From: NCEH01 sp043195095
GTDB taxonomy: Bacteria > Pseudomonadota > Alphaproteobacteria > Rhizobiales > Xanthobacteraceae
Assembly (NCBI RefSeq): GCF_043195095.1
Contig: NZ_JBAFWN010000011.1
Length of the DNA: 64,000 bases
Reading direction: 5' to 3' (one strand)
Shown here: positions 1 to 10,015 of the stretch, piece after piece
How the letters are laid out: every line of letters starts with the position of its first letter
Numbering within the stretch: position 1 is the first letter of the stretch
Made by a program: the position numbers and the translations under genes
Notes under the pieces: model-generated
Seen by the model: the letters and a program-made list of their open reading frames with translations, nothing else
Database searches by the model: none
Told to the model about the DNA's origin: nothing

Positions 1-1706
1 AGCGCCCGGCCGAGCGGCTCCTCGGCGCAGCGGAAGGCGACCGCGCGCAAAGTCGAGCCGTCGCGGGCGGTGAGACGGGCGCGCATGTGGCCGGCGCCGA
101 ACGTCTCCACATAAGCGAGCCGATGGGACGGAAAGGCGAACACCGGCTCGGGATTGCCGGCGCCGTAGGGTCCCGCCTTGGCCACCAGATCCACCAATTC
201 CGGCGTCGCGCCTGAGGCGGTCAGGGCGGCGTCGATGGTCAGCGCGCCTTCGGAGCGGGCGCGATCCACCGCTTCGGCAAGCACGCGCTCCAGATAGGCG
301 CGCAGATCGCCGAGCCGCTTGCGCTCCACCGTGAGGCCCGCCGCCATGGCGTGCCCGCCACCCTTCACCAGCAATCCCGCTTCCACCGCGCCGCGAACGG
401 CTCGCCCAAGGTCAACACCGGGAATGGAGCGGGCCGAGCCGGTGCCGGTTTCGCCGAGGAACGCGATCGCCAGCGCCGGGCGGTTGAAGCGCTCCTTCAG
501 GCGCGAGGCCACAAGCCCCACCACGCCGGGATGCCACCCCTCCCCGCTCACCACCACGGCGGCGCCGGCTTCATCGCCATGGGCCGCGAAAGCCTCGGCC
601 TCGGCGCTGGCGAGGATGGCGCGCTCCACCTCCTGGCGCTCGGTATTGAGGCGGTCGAGTTCGGCCGCCATGATCTTCGCTTCCACGGGGTCCTGCTCCA
701 GCAGCAGGCGCGTGCCGAGCGTGGCATCGCCGATCCGCCCGCCCGCATTGATGCGCGGGCCGAGCAGGAAGCCGAGGTGCCAGGGGCGCGGCGGTCCATC
801 GAGCCGCGCCACGTCCATCAACGCCGTGAGGCCCGGCCGCTGGCGCCGGCGCAGGGCGATCAGCCCTTTGGTGACATAGGCCCGGTTAAGGCCGACGAGC
901 GGCACCACGTCCGCCACCGTGCCGAGCGCCACCAGGTCCAGCGAGGAGAGCAAGTCCGGTGCCGGCTGCTCGGAGGTCCAATGGCCCTCCTCACGCAGGC
1001 GACGCACGAGGCCCACCATGGTGATGAACACCAAGCCCACCGCGCACAGGTGCCCGAGGCCGGACAGATCGTCCTCCCGGTTCGGGTTCACGATGGCATC
1101 CGCCTCGGGCAGGGTCTCGCCGGCCTGGTGATGGTCGATCACCACCACGTCGAGCCCAAGGCGCCGCGCGGCGGCCAGCGGCTCCAGGCTGGTGGTGCCG
1201 CAATCCACCGTCACCAGCAGCGTCACGCCGCGCGCCGCCAATTGCTCGATGGCGGCGATGTTCGGGCCATAGCCCTCGAAGATGCGATCGGGAATATGGA
1301 ACAGCGGGTCCAGCCCGCCGGCGCGCAGCACGCTCACCAGCAAAGCGGTGGAGGTGGCGCCGTCCACATCATAATCGCCGAAAACCGCCACGGTCTCCCC
1401 GGTGCAGACGGCGGCGGCGAGACGCTCCACCGCTGATTCCATGTCGGTCAGCGTGTTGGGATCGGGAAGCAGGGTACGGATGGCGGGGTCGAGATAGGCC
1501 GGCACATCCTCGATGGCGACGCCACGTCCCGCCAGGATGCGCGCCAGAAGCTCCGGCAGATCATAGCGCTGGGTGATGGCGAGCGCGCTCTGGGCGGCGC
1601 GCAGGTCCAGCCGGTCACGCCACGTCCGCCCGGTGGCGGAGGTGGTGACGCCGAGAAAGGGGCGATTCGTCGGATGCACGGTCACGCCCCATGAAGCCAG
1701 AGCCAT
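1..1706 (-). CDS. recJ: Single-stranded-DNA-specific exonuclease RecJ (3' end outside window)
   Basis: RecJ degrades single-stranded DNA 5'-3' in RecF-pathway recombination and mismatch repair. The N-terminus reads like RecJ (NRPFLGV...TGRTWRDRLD). The DHH phosphoesterase motif DYDVDGATST lies near 1360-1386 and the DHHQ motif near 1129-1143. About 568 residues are visible, so only a short C-terminal tail is missing at the left edge. I chose the ATG at 1706; an in-frame GTG at 1685 would drop seven residues. The gene starts 19 bp after the stop of the MgtC-like gene and is probably the last gene of the leftward run. Confidence 0.93.
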   Translation of the reverse strand, partial: MALASWGVTVHPTNRPFLGVTTSATGRTWRDRLDLRAAQSALAITQRYDLPELLARILAGRGVAIEDVPAYLDPAIRTLLPDPNTLTDMESAVERLAAAVCTGETVAVFGDYDVDGATSTALLVSVLRAGGLDPLFHIPDRIFEGYGPNIAAIEQLAARGVTLLVTVDCGTTSLEPLAAARRLGLDVVVIDHHQAGETLPEADAIVNPNREDDLSGLGHLCAVGLVFITMVGLVRRLREEGHWTSEQPAPDLLSSLDLVALGTVADVVPLVGLNRAYVTKGLIALRRRQRPGLTALMDVARLDGPPRPWHLGFLLGPRINAGGRIGDATLGTRLLLEQDPVEAKIMAAELDRLNTERQEVERAILASAEAEAFAAHGDEAGAAVVVSGEGWHPGVVGLVASRLKERFNRPALAIAFLGETGTGSARSIPGVDLGRAVRGAVEAGLLVKGGGHAMAAGLTVERKRLGDLRAYLERVLAEAVDRARSEGALTIDAALTASGATPELVDLVAKAGPYGAGNPEPVFAFPSHRLAYVETFGAGHMRARLTARDGSTLRAVAFRCAEEPLGRA

Positions 1707-1725
1707 GCCCCGGCGTCGAGAGCGC

Positions 1726-2970
1726 TCATGCGAGCAGCGCTAGCGCGCCGCCGGCCGCGACCGCTATGCCCGTCGGGACACCGAGGCGCAGCGCGAACGC
1801 CGGCGGGCCTGCCCCGGCGCCATAGGCCGCGCGGGCCAGGGCGTTCACTCCGAGGGCCGCGAGTACCGCATGGGCCGCTTCGCTCACCGAAATGCCGTTG
1901 CCGGCCAGGCGGGCGGCATTCAGCGTGGCGACATCCACGTCGGCAAGGCCGGTGAAAGCGCTGACCAGAAGCAGGCTTCCGGCGCCGCTCGCCTGCAACA
2001 GCCACGCGCTCAGCACCGCCACCCCCGCAAACCCCGCCGCGAAAAGCAAAAGCGGCTTGAGATCGAACGGATTGCCGAGCCGCGTGGCCTTGGGCCTGTG
2101 CCCGCCCGCCTGCCGCATCAGCCAGAAGCCGCTGAGCGCGAGAACGAGGGCTGCGACGCCAGCGGGCGCCGCCACCTGCGCCAGCACGTGCGGGGCGAGG
2201 AGCGCGAGCAAGGTCAGCACCCGCAGGATGGAAACCAGCCCGGCAAGGCACGCCCCGCCGGCCAGCAGCATCGGCGGCTCGCCCGCCGCCGCGCGCCGGG
2301 CGAAGACCACTGTGACGGCAGTGGACGAGACCAGCGCCCCCGCCAGGGCGCTGAACAGGATGCCCCGCTGCGGCCCCGCCACCTTCACCGCGACATAGCC
2401 GGCATAGGAAATGGCCGCGGTCAGCACCGTGAACAACCAGATCTGGCGCGGATTGAGGCTGTGGAACGGGTCGATGGTACGGTCCGGCAGAAGGGGCAGC
2501 ACGATCACCGTCATGGCCAGCAGCACGAGCGCGGAGCGCAACTCCACCCAGGTCAGACGCCGCACCATGGCGTGCAACATGCCCCGGCCCGCAAGTAGCC
2601 CGGCGCTGGCGACCGCCGCGCCCCCGGCCAGCCGTGGATCGCCCACCACGGCGAACGCGCCGAGCGCGAACACGAGCAGGCCGGCCACCAGCCCGGTCAT
2701 CGAAAACGCGCGCTGACGCTCCAGCTCGCGCCAGGTGAACACGCCGAAGGCCAGGGCGAAGACGAAAAAGCCGGTGGCCAGCAGCAGCGGACTGTCCAGC
2801 GCCTGCGCGAGCGCCGCGAACACGCCGCCCAGCAGGCCGGCGAGAGAGAAAGTGCGGACCCCGGCGGTGCGGCTGCCGGCCGGTCGTTCACGCGCCTGCC
2901 AACCGCGCTCGATCCCGACAATGAGACCGATGGCCAGGGCGGTCGCAAGCCGCAACAGCAGATCTTGCAT
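1726..2970 (-). CDS. MgtC/SapB family membrane protein with DUF4010 domain
   Basis: This 414-residue polytopic membrane protein has an MgtC/SapB-type N-terminal domain (about residues 1-140; LATALAIGLIVGIERGWQ is characteristic) and a C-terminal DUF4010 domain (about 180-390). It is almost entirely hydrophobic helices. MgtC relatives are linked to magnesium limitation and membrane ATPase control in other bacteria, but no function is established for the DUF4010 fusion. The ATG at 2970 has a GGGAGGG ribosome site eight bases upstream. It sits between glpX and recJ, a position that says little about its role. Confidence 0.82.
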   Translation of the reverse strand: MQDLLLRLATALAIGLIVGIERGWQARERPAGSRTAGVRTFSLAGLLGGVFAALAQALDSPLLLATGFFVFALAFGVFTWRELERQRAFSMTGLVAGLLVFALGAFAVVGDPRLAGGAAVASAGLLAGRGMLHAMVRRLTWVELRSALVLLAMTVIVLPLLPDRTIDPFHSLNPRQIWLFTVLTAAISYAGYVAVKVAGPQRGILFSALAGALVSSTAVTVVFARRAAAGEPPMLLAGGACLAGLVSILRVLTLLALLAPHVLAQVAAPAGVAALVLALSGFWLMRQAGGHRPKATRLGNPFDLKPLLLFAAGFAGVAVLSAWLLQASGAGSLLLVSAFTGLADVDVATLNAARLAGNGISVSEAAHAVLAALGVNALARAAYGAGAGPPAFALRLGVPTGIAVAAGGALALLA

Positions 2971-3038
2971 CGCGCCGGCCCTCCCTTGTCGCGGAACAGC
3001 CCGCCACGCGGACCCGGATACGCCTCACACGACGCGCG

Positions 3039-4022
3039 TCAGAATATGAACTTGGAGAAATCCCGATGCTCGGTCTTCACCCGCCGCACGGTTCCCGTGG
3101 ATGAGCGCATGAGGACGGTATCGGTCTCGATCACCTCGCGGCCGAACCGCACGCCCTGGAGCAGCGCGCCGTTGGTCACCCCGGTCGCCGACACAAGGCA
3201 ATCCCCGCGCACCAGGTCGGAAAGCTTGTAGATGCGGGAGAAATCGCGAATGCCCATCTGCTTGGCCTTGGTGCGCTTGGCTTCGGTGTCGAGCACCAGG
3301 CGCCCCTCCATCTGGCCGCCGATGCAGCTGAGCGCGGCGGCGGCCAGAACACCTTCCGCGGCACCGCCACTGCCGAGATAGATGTCCACGCCGCTGTCCT
3401 GCGGATTGGTGGTGTGGATGACGCCCGCCACGTCGCCGTCGGTGATCAGCTTTACCGAGGCCCCAACCGCATGCACCGCCTCGATCAGGGCGGCATGGCG
3501 GGGCCGATCGAGCACCAGGGCCGTGATCTCCGTGGGGGAGAGTCCGCGCGCCTTCGCGAGCGCCTGGATATTCTCCTGCGGTGTTGCGGCCAGCGAGACG
3601 ATTCCCTCGGGATAGCCGGGGCCGATGGCGATCTTTTCCATATAGACCGGCGGCGCGGCGAGCAGCGAGCCAGTCTCGGCGATGACAATCACCGAGATGG
3701 AGCCGGGCATGTTCTTGGCGCACAAAGTGGTGCCTTCGAGCGGATCGACGGCGATATCCACCGCATCCCCGCCCTCGCCCACCTCCTCGCCGAGGAACAG
3801 GTGGGGCACTTCCCCTTCCAGACCCTCGCCAATCACCACCCGTCCGCTCAGGGGCATTTTGGACAGTTCGCGATAGGCGGCGGCGCTGGCCGCCTCATCG
3901 GCGGCCTGTTCATCCCCGCGTCCCCGCAGCCGGGCCGCCGCCACCGCGGCGCGCTCGGTCACACGCGCGAGTTCCAGGGCAAAACGGCGATCCAGCACCT
4001 GGGCCGCACGGGTTTCGGGCAT
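3039..4022 (-). CDS. glpX: Class II fructose-1,6-bisphosphatase
   Basis: GlpX hydrolyses fructose-1,6-bisphosphate to fructose-6-phosphate in gluconeogenesis and the Calvin cycle. The 327-residue length is normal for the family. The metal/substrate motif VDPLEGTTLCAKNMPGS and the acidic GEEVGEGGDAVDIA segment are intact, as is GDVAGVIHTTNP further on. It starts three bases after the hom stop, with AAGGA seven bases before the ATG, so the two are almost certainly cotranscribed. The hom-glpX pairing is common in alphaproteobacteria. Confidence 0.95.
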   Translation of the reverse strand: MPETRAAQVLDRRFALELARVTERAAVAAARLRGRGDEQAADEAASAAAYRELSKMPLSGRVVIGEGLEGEVPHLFLGEEVGEGGDAVDIAVDPLEGTTLCAKNMPGSISVIVIAETGSLLAAPPVYMEKIAIGPGYPEGIVSLAATPQENIQALAKARGLSPTEITALVLDRPRHAALIEAVHAVGASVKLITDGDVAGVIHTTNPQDSGVDIYLGSGGAAEGVLAAAALSCIGGQMEGRLVLDTEAKRTKAKQMGIRDFSRIYKLSDLVRGDCLVSATGVTNGALLQGVRFGREVIETDTVLMRSSTGTVRRVKTEHRDFSKFIF

Positions 4023-4025
4023 GGA

Positions 4026-5321
4026 TCAGTCCTTTTCGATGCGGATCACCTGGGGCGGATTGGCGATCACGCCCTCCGCCTCGATCGCCGCCACGGCGCG
4101 TCGAACCGCCTCTTCCGTCGTGGCATAGGTGATGAGGATCACCGTCGCCTGCTCGCCGGCCCCCAAGCGCGTGGGGCGGTGTTGCACGATGGATTCCAGC
4201 GAAATGCCCTCGTCCGCCATGCGGCCGGCGATGGTGGCGGCGGTTCCCGGCTTATTGACCGCCGCGAGGCGGATGTAATAGCCGCCCTCGTGCAATTGCA
4301 TGGGCGCGCGGCGCGGCACCTGGAGCGCCGCGCTCGGCAGGCCGAACGGATAGCCCTGCGTGCCCCGCGCCAGATCCACCAGATCCGCCACCACGGCGGA
4401 CGCGGTCGCCGCGCCCCCCGCGCCGGGGCCGACCAGGGTAAGCGCAACCGCATCCCCGTCCACGGCGACGGCATTGGTGACGCCGGACACCTGGGCGATC
4501 GGCCAATGTTTGGGCACCATGGTGGGATGAACGCGCTGCTCGATGCCATCGTCGGTGCGCACGGCGACGCCGAGCAGCTTCACCTTGTAGCCCAGTTCGT
4601 CCGCGGCCCGGAGATCGGCCAGGGTCAGCGAACGAATGCCTTCCACATAGATTGCATCGGCATCCACCTGCGTGCCGAAAGCCAGCGAGGTCAGCAACGC
4701 CAGCTTGTGCGCCGTGTCGTAGCCGTCAATGTCGAAGGTCGGGTCCGCCTCCGCATAGCCGAGGCGCTGAGCTTCCGCGAGGCAGGTTTCAAACGAGAGT
4801 CCCTCGTCCGCCATGCGGGTGAGGATATAATTGCAGGTGCCGTTGAGAATGCCGGAGACGCGGGCGATGCGATTGCCCACCAGCGCCTCGCGCAAGGTCT
4901 TCACGATCGGAATGCCGCCGGCCACCGCCGCCTCGAAATTGAGCGCGACGCCGGTGGCCTCCGCGCCGGCGGCAAGCGCCATGCCGTGCTTCGCGAGCAG
5001 GGCCTTGTTGGCCGTGACCACCGGCTTGCCGGCCGCCAGGGCGGCGGCGACCGCAGCCTTGGCCGGGTCGCCCTCGCCGCCCATGAGTTCCACAAACACG
5101 TCGATGCCGGCATCGTTCGCCAGCGCCACCGGATCGTCGAACCAGCGCACGCCGGAGAGATCAATGCCGCGATCCCTGGCCCGATCGCGGGCGCTGACCG
5201 CCACCACTTTCACGGTACGGCCGGTGCGAGCCGCTATCTCTGCCGACTGACGCTCCAGCATCTTCACGACGCCGACGCCGACGGTGCCGAGGCCAGCCAG
5301 CCCCACGTTCAAGTCACTCAT
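4026..5321 (-). CDS. hom: Homoserine dehydrogenase
   Basis: Converts aspartate semialdehyde to homoserine with NAD(P)H, the branch point to threonine and methionine. The 431 residues contain the N-terminal nucleotide-binding GLGTVGVGVV, the central catalytic domain (GILNGTCNYILTRM, then GYAEADPTFDIDG) and a C-terminal ACT regulatory domain from about residue 350 (VNKPGTAATIAGRMADEGISL). The ACT domain suggests threonine feedback. It follows the aminotransferase stop by 23 bp and runs directly into glpX. Confidence 0.96.
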   Translation of the reverse strand: MSDLNVGLAGLGTVGVGVVKMLERQSAEIAARTGRTVKVVAVSARDRARDRGIDLSGVRWFDDPVALANDAGIDVFVELMGGEGDPAKAAVAAALAAGKPVVTANKALLAKHGMALAAGAEATGVALNFEAAVAGGIPIVKTLREALVGNRIARVSGILNGTCNYILTRMADEGLSFETCLAEAQRLGYAEADPTFDIDGYDTAHKLALLTSLAFGTQVDADAIYVEGIRSLTLADLRAADELGYKVKLLGVAVRTDDGIEQRVHPTMVPKHWPIAQVSGVTNAVAVDGDAVALTLVGPGAGGAATASAVVADLVDLARGTQGYPFGLPSAALQVPRRAPMQLHEGGYYIRLAAVNKPGTAATIAGRMADEGISLESIVQHRPTRLGAGEQATVILITYATTEEAVRRAVAAIEAEGVIANPPQVIRIEKD

Positions 5322-5344
5322 GGGAAATCAGGCTTCCTGTTTGA

Positions 5345-6562
5345 TCAGCGGGCGGCGCTCAGCGGCACGACATTGTGCAATGTGGTGCCGGCGGTCTCGA
5401 AGAAGCGACGCACATTGCGGGCCGCCTGGCGGATGCGCTGCTCATTCTCCACCACGGCGATGCGGACGAAATCATCGCCGTGTTCGCCGAAGCCGACGCC
5501 CGGGGCGACCGCGACCTCTGCCTTTTCGATCAAGAGCTTGGCGAACTCAACGCTGCCCATGGCCCGGAACGGCTCGGGAATCGGGGCCCAGGCGAACATG
5601 GACGCCTCCGGTACCGGGATCGTCCACCCGGAGCGGCCGAAGCTTTCCACGAGCGCGTCGCGGCGGCGCTTGTAGGTCTCGCGCATCTCGGCAATGCAGT
5701 CCTGCGGCCCGTTGAGCGCAGCGGTCGCCGCGACCTGGATCGGGGTATAGGCGCCATAGTCGAGATAGGATTTCACCCGCGACAAGGCGGCGATCAACCG
5801 GTCATTGCCGACCGCAAAGCCCATGCGCCAGCCGGCCATGGAATAGGTCTTGGACATGGATGTGAATTCCACCGTCACGTCCATGGCGCCCGGCACCTGC
5901 AGCACCGACGGCGGCGGGGTATCGCCGTAATACAGCTCCGCATAGGCGAGGTCGGACAGGATGATGAGATCGTTCTTCTTCGCGAAGGCGACCACATCCT
6001 TGTAGAAATCCAGGCTCGCGACGGTCGCCGTCGGGTTCGACGGGTAGCAAAGCACCACCGCGATCGGCTTCGGGATGGAATGCTGCACCGCGCGTTCCAT
6101 GGCGTGGAAAAAGCCGGCGTCCGGCTCGACCGGCACGGAGCGGATCACCCCGCCCGCCATCAAGAAGCCGAAGGCGTGGATCGGATAGCTCGGATTCGGC
6201 GTCAGGATCACATCGCCCGGCGCGGTGATGGCCTGCGCCATATTGGCGAAGCCTTCCTTGGAGCCGAGCGTCGCCACCACCTGGCGATCCGGATCGAGCT
6301 TGACGCCGAACCGGCGGGCATAATAGGCGGCCTGGGCGCGGCGCAGACCGGGAATGCCCTTGGAGGCGGAGTAGCGGTCGGTGCGCGGTTTGCCGATGGT
6401 TTCCTTCAGCTTCTCGATCACATGGGCCGGCGCGTCGAGATCCGGATTTCCCATGCCGAGGTCGACGATGTCGGCGCCATTGTTACGAGCGGCGGCCTTC
6501 ACACGATTCACCTGCTCGAACACGTAAGGCGGCAGCCGGCGAATGCGGTGGAAATCGGTCAT
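5345..6562 (-). CDS. alaC: PLP-dependent aminotransferase, AlaC/LL-DAP aminotransferase type
   Basis: A fold-type I aminotransferase of 405 residues. The PLP lysine is in SMSKTYSMAGWRMGF (about residue 237), with NPSYPIHAFG and YPSNPTATVAS motifs before it. The sequence resembles AlaC (glutamate-pyruvate aminotransferase) and the 'putative LL-diaminopimelate aminotransferase' found next to hom in alphaproteobacteria. The open frame extends further upstream, but the ATG at 6562 (MTDFHRIRRLP) has a GGGAG site and avoids overlapping the preceding gene. Substrate choice between alanine and other amino acids cannot be settled by eye. Confidence 0.88.
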   Translation of the reverse strand: MTDFHRIRRLPPYVFEQVNRVKAAARNNGADIVDLGMGNPDLDAPAHVIEKLKETIGKPRTDRYSASKGIPGLRRAQAAYYARRFGVKLDPDRQVVATLGSKEGFANMAQAITAPGDVILTPNPSYPIHAFGFLMAGGVIRSVPVEPDAGFFHAMERAVQHSIPKPIAVVLCYPSNPTATVASLDFYKDVVAFAKKNDLIILSDLAYAELYYGDTPPPSVLQVPGAMDVTVEFTSMSKTYSMAGWRMGFAVGNDRLIAALSRVKSYLDYGAYTPIQVAATAALNGPQDCIAEMRETYKRRRDALVESFGRSGWTIPVPEASMFAWAPIPEPFRAMGSVEFAKLLIEKAEVAVAPGVGFGEHGDDFVRIAVVENEQRIRQAARNVRRFFETAGTTLHNVVPLSAAR

Positions 6563-6618
6563 CTCAGTCAAGCTCCCAAGCCGCGCGCCCTTCTCTCCCG
6601 GCGCGGCGAACGAGCGTT

Positions 6619-7707
6619 CTACCACTGTTCGGTGAAGGAAAAAGTGCTCATCGAATGCTGCAAGTGCGAGATTTGCATCAAAAGCGCATCTTCCACCGTC
6701 CGGGTCGCGATTTGCGAGAGGTCAAGGCTGCCCTGCGGCGGACGCACCTCTCGCACACAGGCGTTGCTCGGGCCGGTGATGGCGCAGACGGTTGGCCCGA
6801 ACAAACCAACGCAGGGCACCTCTAGCGCCGCCGCCATATGCAGAATGCCCGAATCGTTTCCGAGCAGTACGTTTGCGCTTGCGGCTTGAAACACCGCCTC
6901 TTCCAGCGGCGTCGCGGTAAAATCGCGCACCGGGGCGGCGGCGGCGATGATGCGGGCGGCTTCCGCTTCCGCAGGCCCGCCCAGCACCCAGACGGCGAAG
7001 CCCCGCGCGGCGAAGGCCGCGGCGATCTCCGCGAAGCGCTGGGCCGGCCAGAGCCGCTTCACATTATAGGCGCCGGGCGCAAGGGCGATCACCGGCCGGC
7101 CGTCGGGAACCGCCTGGGCGCTTTTTTGCCAGGCATAGAGATCGGTCGGCTCGACCCTGAGGCGCGGGGGAAGAATGGCTTCCATCACCTCGCCGGGCTC
7201 GCGCGCCAGGGCGCAGACCTTCTCGGTCTCGCCATGGACCTTCCCCTCGCCCCAGCGCACCTGATTGATGAGGAACAGGCGCCCCTCGCCGAACCAGCCG
7301 ACCCGCTCGGGAATGCCGGCAAGGAAAGGCACGATGGCGGCCTTATAGGTGCGGCTCACCACATAGACCCGGCGATAATGTTCGCCGCGCAGGCGCCGGG
7401 CGAGGTCCAGCTTCTGCTGCAGGCCGAGCGCGCGATGGGGCGTGTTGTCGACCCAGGCCTTGCGCAATTCCGGAACGAAACGCACCAGGCGGTCGGTGGG
7501 GCTGCGGCAGAGGAAATCAATCGCCACGCCGGGAAAGCGCCGCGCCACATGGCGGGCCAGCGCGAAACAGCGGACATGATCGCCGATCCCGCCGAAACCC
7601 GCGATCAGGAAAGCCTCACCGCTCCCCCTGGCATTTCCGGCCGGCTCGGATCCCGGCGCGCCGCCACCTTCGCCTTTAACCGGGGACGTGCGGGCGGCAA
7701 GGCTCAC
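6619..7707 (-). CDS. Glycosyltransferase family 9 (heptosyltransferase-like)
   Basis: A 362-residue GT-B glycosyltransferase of the LPS heptosyltransferase family, cytoplasmic side of the inner membrane. The N-terminal LIAGFGGIGDHVRCFALARH and the donor-site motif NDSGILHMAAALEVPCVGLFGPT (about residues 285-310) are typical. Translation starts at GTG 7707 with AAGGA six bases upstream, overlapping the preceding lipoprotein stop by four bases. It probably adds a sugar to LPS core or a related glycan; donor and acceptor are unknown. Confidence 0.85.
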   Translation of the reverse strand: MSLAARTSPVKGEGGGAPGSEPAGNARGSGEAFLIAGFGGIGDHVRCFALARHVARRFPGVAIDFLCRSPTDRLVRFVPELRKAWVDNTPHRALGLQQKLDLARRLRGEHYRRVYVVSRTYKAAIVPFLAGIPERVGWFGEGRLFLINQVRWGEGKVHGETEKVCALAREPGEVMEAILPPRLRVEPTDLYAWQKSAQAVPDGRPVIALAPGAYNVKRLWPAQRFAEIAAAFAARGFAVWVLGGPAEAEAARIIAAAAPVRDFTATPLEEAVFQAASANVLLGNDSGILHMAAALEVPCVGLFGPTVCAITGPSNACVREVRPPQGSLDLSQIATRTVEDALLMQISHLQHSMSTFSFTEQW

Positions 7708-8039
7708 GGCTGATCCTTCTGGGCGTCCGCGTCGGCCTGCTGGAGGCGGCGCTGGGCGTCATTGGCGGCATTCTCAAGCTCGGCCTGAACCTTCGCCAGT
7801 TGATCTGGAGTCATGGCCGGCGGGCGGGGGGTGGGCGGAACGCTGAAATTCGGAAAATTGCCGGCTTCCACCTTCGGCACGTCCGGCACCTTGGGCTCCA
7901 GGAAGGGGATGCTCGATTCGCCGGCACAACCCGCGAGGGCAAGCGCCATGAGCAGGCCGCAAGCGGCTGCGCCGCGGCGCAGGGAGGGGGCCGCGCGCGT
8001 GCGCATGGCCGAAAATGTCTGGCGCCGTGCGCTATTCAT
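7704..8039 (-). CDS. Small lipoprotein of unknown function
   Basis: The 111-residue product has a basic N-terminus, a hydrophobic stretch and a lipobox LALAGC, so it should be exported and lipidated. The mature part is proline-rich (PKVPDVPKVE, PPTPRPPAM) and ends in a charged, probably helical tail with many Gln/Ala/Asp. The frame is open far upstream, but ATG 8039 has GGGGA at the right distance and directly precedes a good signal sequence. It overlaps the glycosyltransferase start (GTGA), so it heads the leftward operon and may act in the envelope with it. Confidence 0.72.
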   Translation of the reverse strand: MNSARRQTFSAMRTRAAPSLRRGAAACGLLMALALAGCAGESSIPFLEPKVPDVPKVEAGNFPNFSVPPTPRPPAMTPDQLAKVQAELENAANDAQRRLQQADADAQKDQP

Positions 8040-8206
8040 CTTTTCCCCGCATAAATCTTCCATACCGCTCATCCGCCGCAGACGAAGCACCTCGCCCCTC
8101 GCCATGCGGCCCGCTAATATGCCCGAAGCAGGAAACGCGAAACAGGCCCCGTCACGATCTCTGAAAAAGATCCGACATTTGGCGGGGCGCCGCCCAAGGA
8201 TTGACC

Positions 8207-10015
8207 ATGTCCGCGCCAAAGGACCTCACACCCGCGACCCGCGCCGGCCGGCTCGATATGGACGCCTTCGCCCGCAACCTTGCTCAATTGATCGAGGAAG
8301 GCGGCAAGGCCATGGCGGCTTATATCCGCCCGCGCGAGGCCGGCACCAAAAAAGACGACATGGCCGACGACATCGCCGACGCCTTCAAGACGTTCGGCCA
8401 GGTCGCGGAATATTGGATGGCCGACCCCCAGCGCACGGCCGAGGCGCAATCCCGCCTGATGACCAATTACATCTCGGTGTGGTCGGCCGCGTTGAAGAAG
8501 ATGTCCGGTGAACCTGCCGCGCCCGTGACCGCGCCCGACCCCAAGGATGCGCGCTTCAAGGACCCGGAATGGAATTCCAATCCCTTCTTCGACGCGCTGA
8601 AGCAGACCTATCTCGTCACCACCCACTGGGCCGACGCCATGGTGAAGGAGGCCGACGGCCTCGATCCCCATGTGAAGCACAAGGCCGAGTTCCTGGTGCG
8701 CCAGCTCACCAACGCCATTTCCCCGTCCAATTTCATTCTCACCAATCCGGAGCTGCTGCGCGAGACGCTGAACTCCAACGGTGAGAACCTGGTGCGGGGC
8801 ATGAAGCACTTTACCGAAGACCTGATCGAGGGCAATGGCGACCTGCGCATTCGCCAGACCGACCTCTCCGCCTTCGAAGTGGGCCGGAACCTCGCCACCA
8901 CCCCCGGCAAGGTGGTTTTCGAAACCGAGCTGATGCAGCTCATCCAATATGCGCCCACCACGCCGAACGTGAAAAAGCTGCCGGTGCTGCTGGTGCCGCC
9001 GTGGATCAATAAGTTCTACATCCTCGACCTGAACCCGGAAAAATCCTTCATCAAATGGCTGGTGGACCAGGGATTGACGGTGTTCGTCATCTCCTGGGTC
9101 AATCCCGACGCGCGCCTCGCCGCCAAGGGGTTCGACGATTATATGCGTGAAGGCATCCTGGCCGCCCTCGATGCGATCGAGAAGGCGACCGGCGAGAAGC
9201 AGGCGCACACGATGGGCTATTGCGTCGGCGGAACCCTGCTCGCGGTGACGCTTGCCTATCTGGCGGCCGCCGGCGATACGCGCATTCCGAGCGCCACCTT
9301 CCTCACCACCCAGATCGACTTCACCTTTGCCGGTGATCTGAAGGTGTTCGTCGATGAGGAACAGCTTGCGGTGATCGAGCGCAAGATGCAGGAGACCGGA
9401 TATCTGGAAGGCCGCAAGATGGCCTCCGCCTTCAACATGCTGCGGTCCAATGATCTGATCTGGCCCTATGTGGTGAACAATTACATGAAGGGCCAGCAGC
9501 CCTTCCCGTTCGACCTGCTTTACTGGAACGCGGATTCCACCCGCATGCCGGCCGCGAACCATTCCTATTATCTGCGCAATTGCTACCTGGAAAACAACAT
9601 CGCAAAGGGCCTCGCGCGGATCGCCGGCGTGCCCATCGACATGCACAAGGTGAATATTCCCGTCTATGCGCTCGCCACCCGCGAGGATCATATCGCCCCG
9701 CCCAAATCCGCCTTCATCGGTGCCGGCCTCCTGAGCGGCCCGGTCCGGTTCGTGCTGGCGGGCTCGGGACATATAGCGGGGGTTGTAAACCCGCCGGCCA
9801 AGGTCAAGTACCAGCACTGGACCGGCGGCGCCGTGGGCGGCGCCTATGAGGAGTGGCTGGGCGCGGCGCAGGAGCACCCCGGTTCCTGGTGGCCGGACTG
9901 GATGCAATGGTTCAGCGCCATGCATAATGAGGAAGTGCCCGCCCGCGAACCGGGCGGCGGCGTTCTGCAACCCATTGAAAACGCGCCTGGCCGCTACGTC
10001 CGCGAACGGTCCTAG
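8207..10015 (+). CDS. phaC: Class I poly(R)-hydroxyalkanoate synthase
   Basis: Polymerises 3-hydroxyacyl-CoA into storage polyester granules. The 602-residue length fits class I. The lipase-like box GYCVGG contains the catalytic Cys at about 339; the partner Asp (REDHIAPP, about 494) and His (GSGHIAG, about 522) are present. An in-frame TTG at 8201 touches the AAGGA site directly, so the ATG at 8207, six bases after it, is the start. phaA, phaB and phaR are not in the window. It is transcribed divergently from the lipoprotein operon. Confidence 0.96.
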   Translation: MSAPKDLTPATRAGRLDMDAFARNLAQLIEEGGKAMAAYIRPREAGTKKDDMADDIADAFKTFGQVAEYWMADPQRTAEAQSRLMTNYISVWSAALKKMSGEPAAPVTAPDPKDARFKDPEWNSNPFFDALKQTYLVTTHWADAMVKEADGLDPHVKHKAEFLVRQLTNAISPSNFILTNPELLRETLNSNGENLVRGMKHFTEDLIEGNGDLRIRQTDLSAFEVGRNLATTPGKVVFETELMQLIQYAPTTPNVKKLPVLLVPPWINKFYILDLNPEKSFIKWLVDQGLTVFVISWVNPDARLAAKGFDDYMREGILAALDAIEKATGEKQAHTMGYCVGGTLLAVTLAYLAAAGDTRIPSATFLTTQIDFTFAGDLKVFVDEEQLAVIERKMQETGYLEGRKMASAFNMLRSNDLIWPYVVNNYMKGQQPFPFDLLYWNADSTRMPAANHSYYLRNCYLENNIAKGLARIAGVPIDMHKVNIPVYALATREDHIAPPKSAFIGAGLLSGPVRFVLAGSGHIAGVVNPPAKVKYQHWTGGAVGGAYEEWLGAAQEHPGSWWPDWMQWFSAMHNEEVPAREPGGGVLQPIENAPGRYVRERS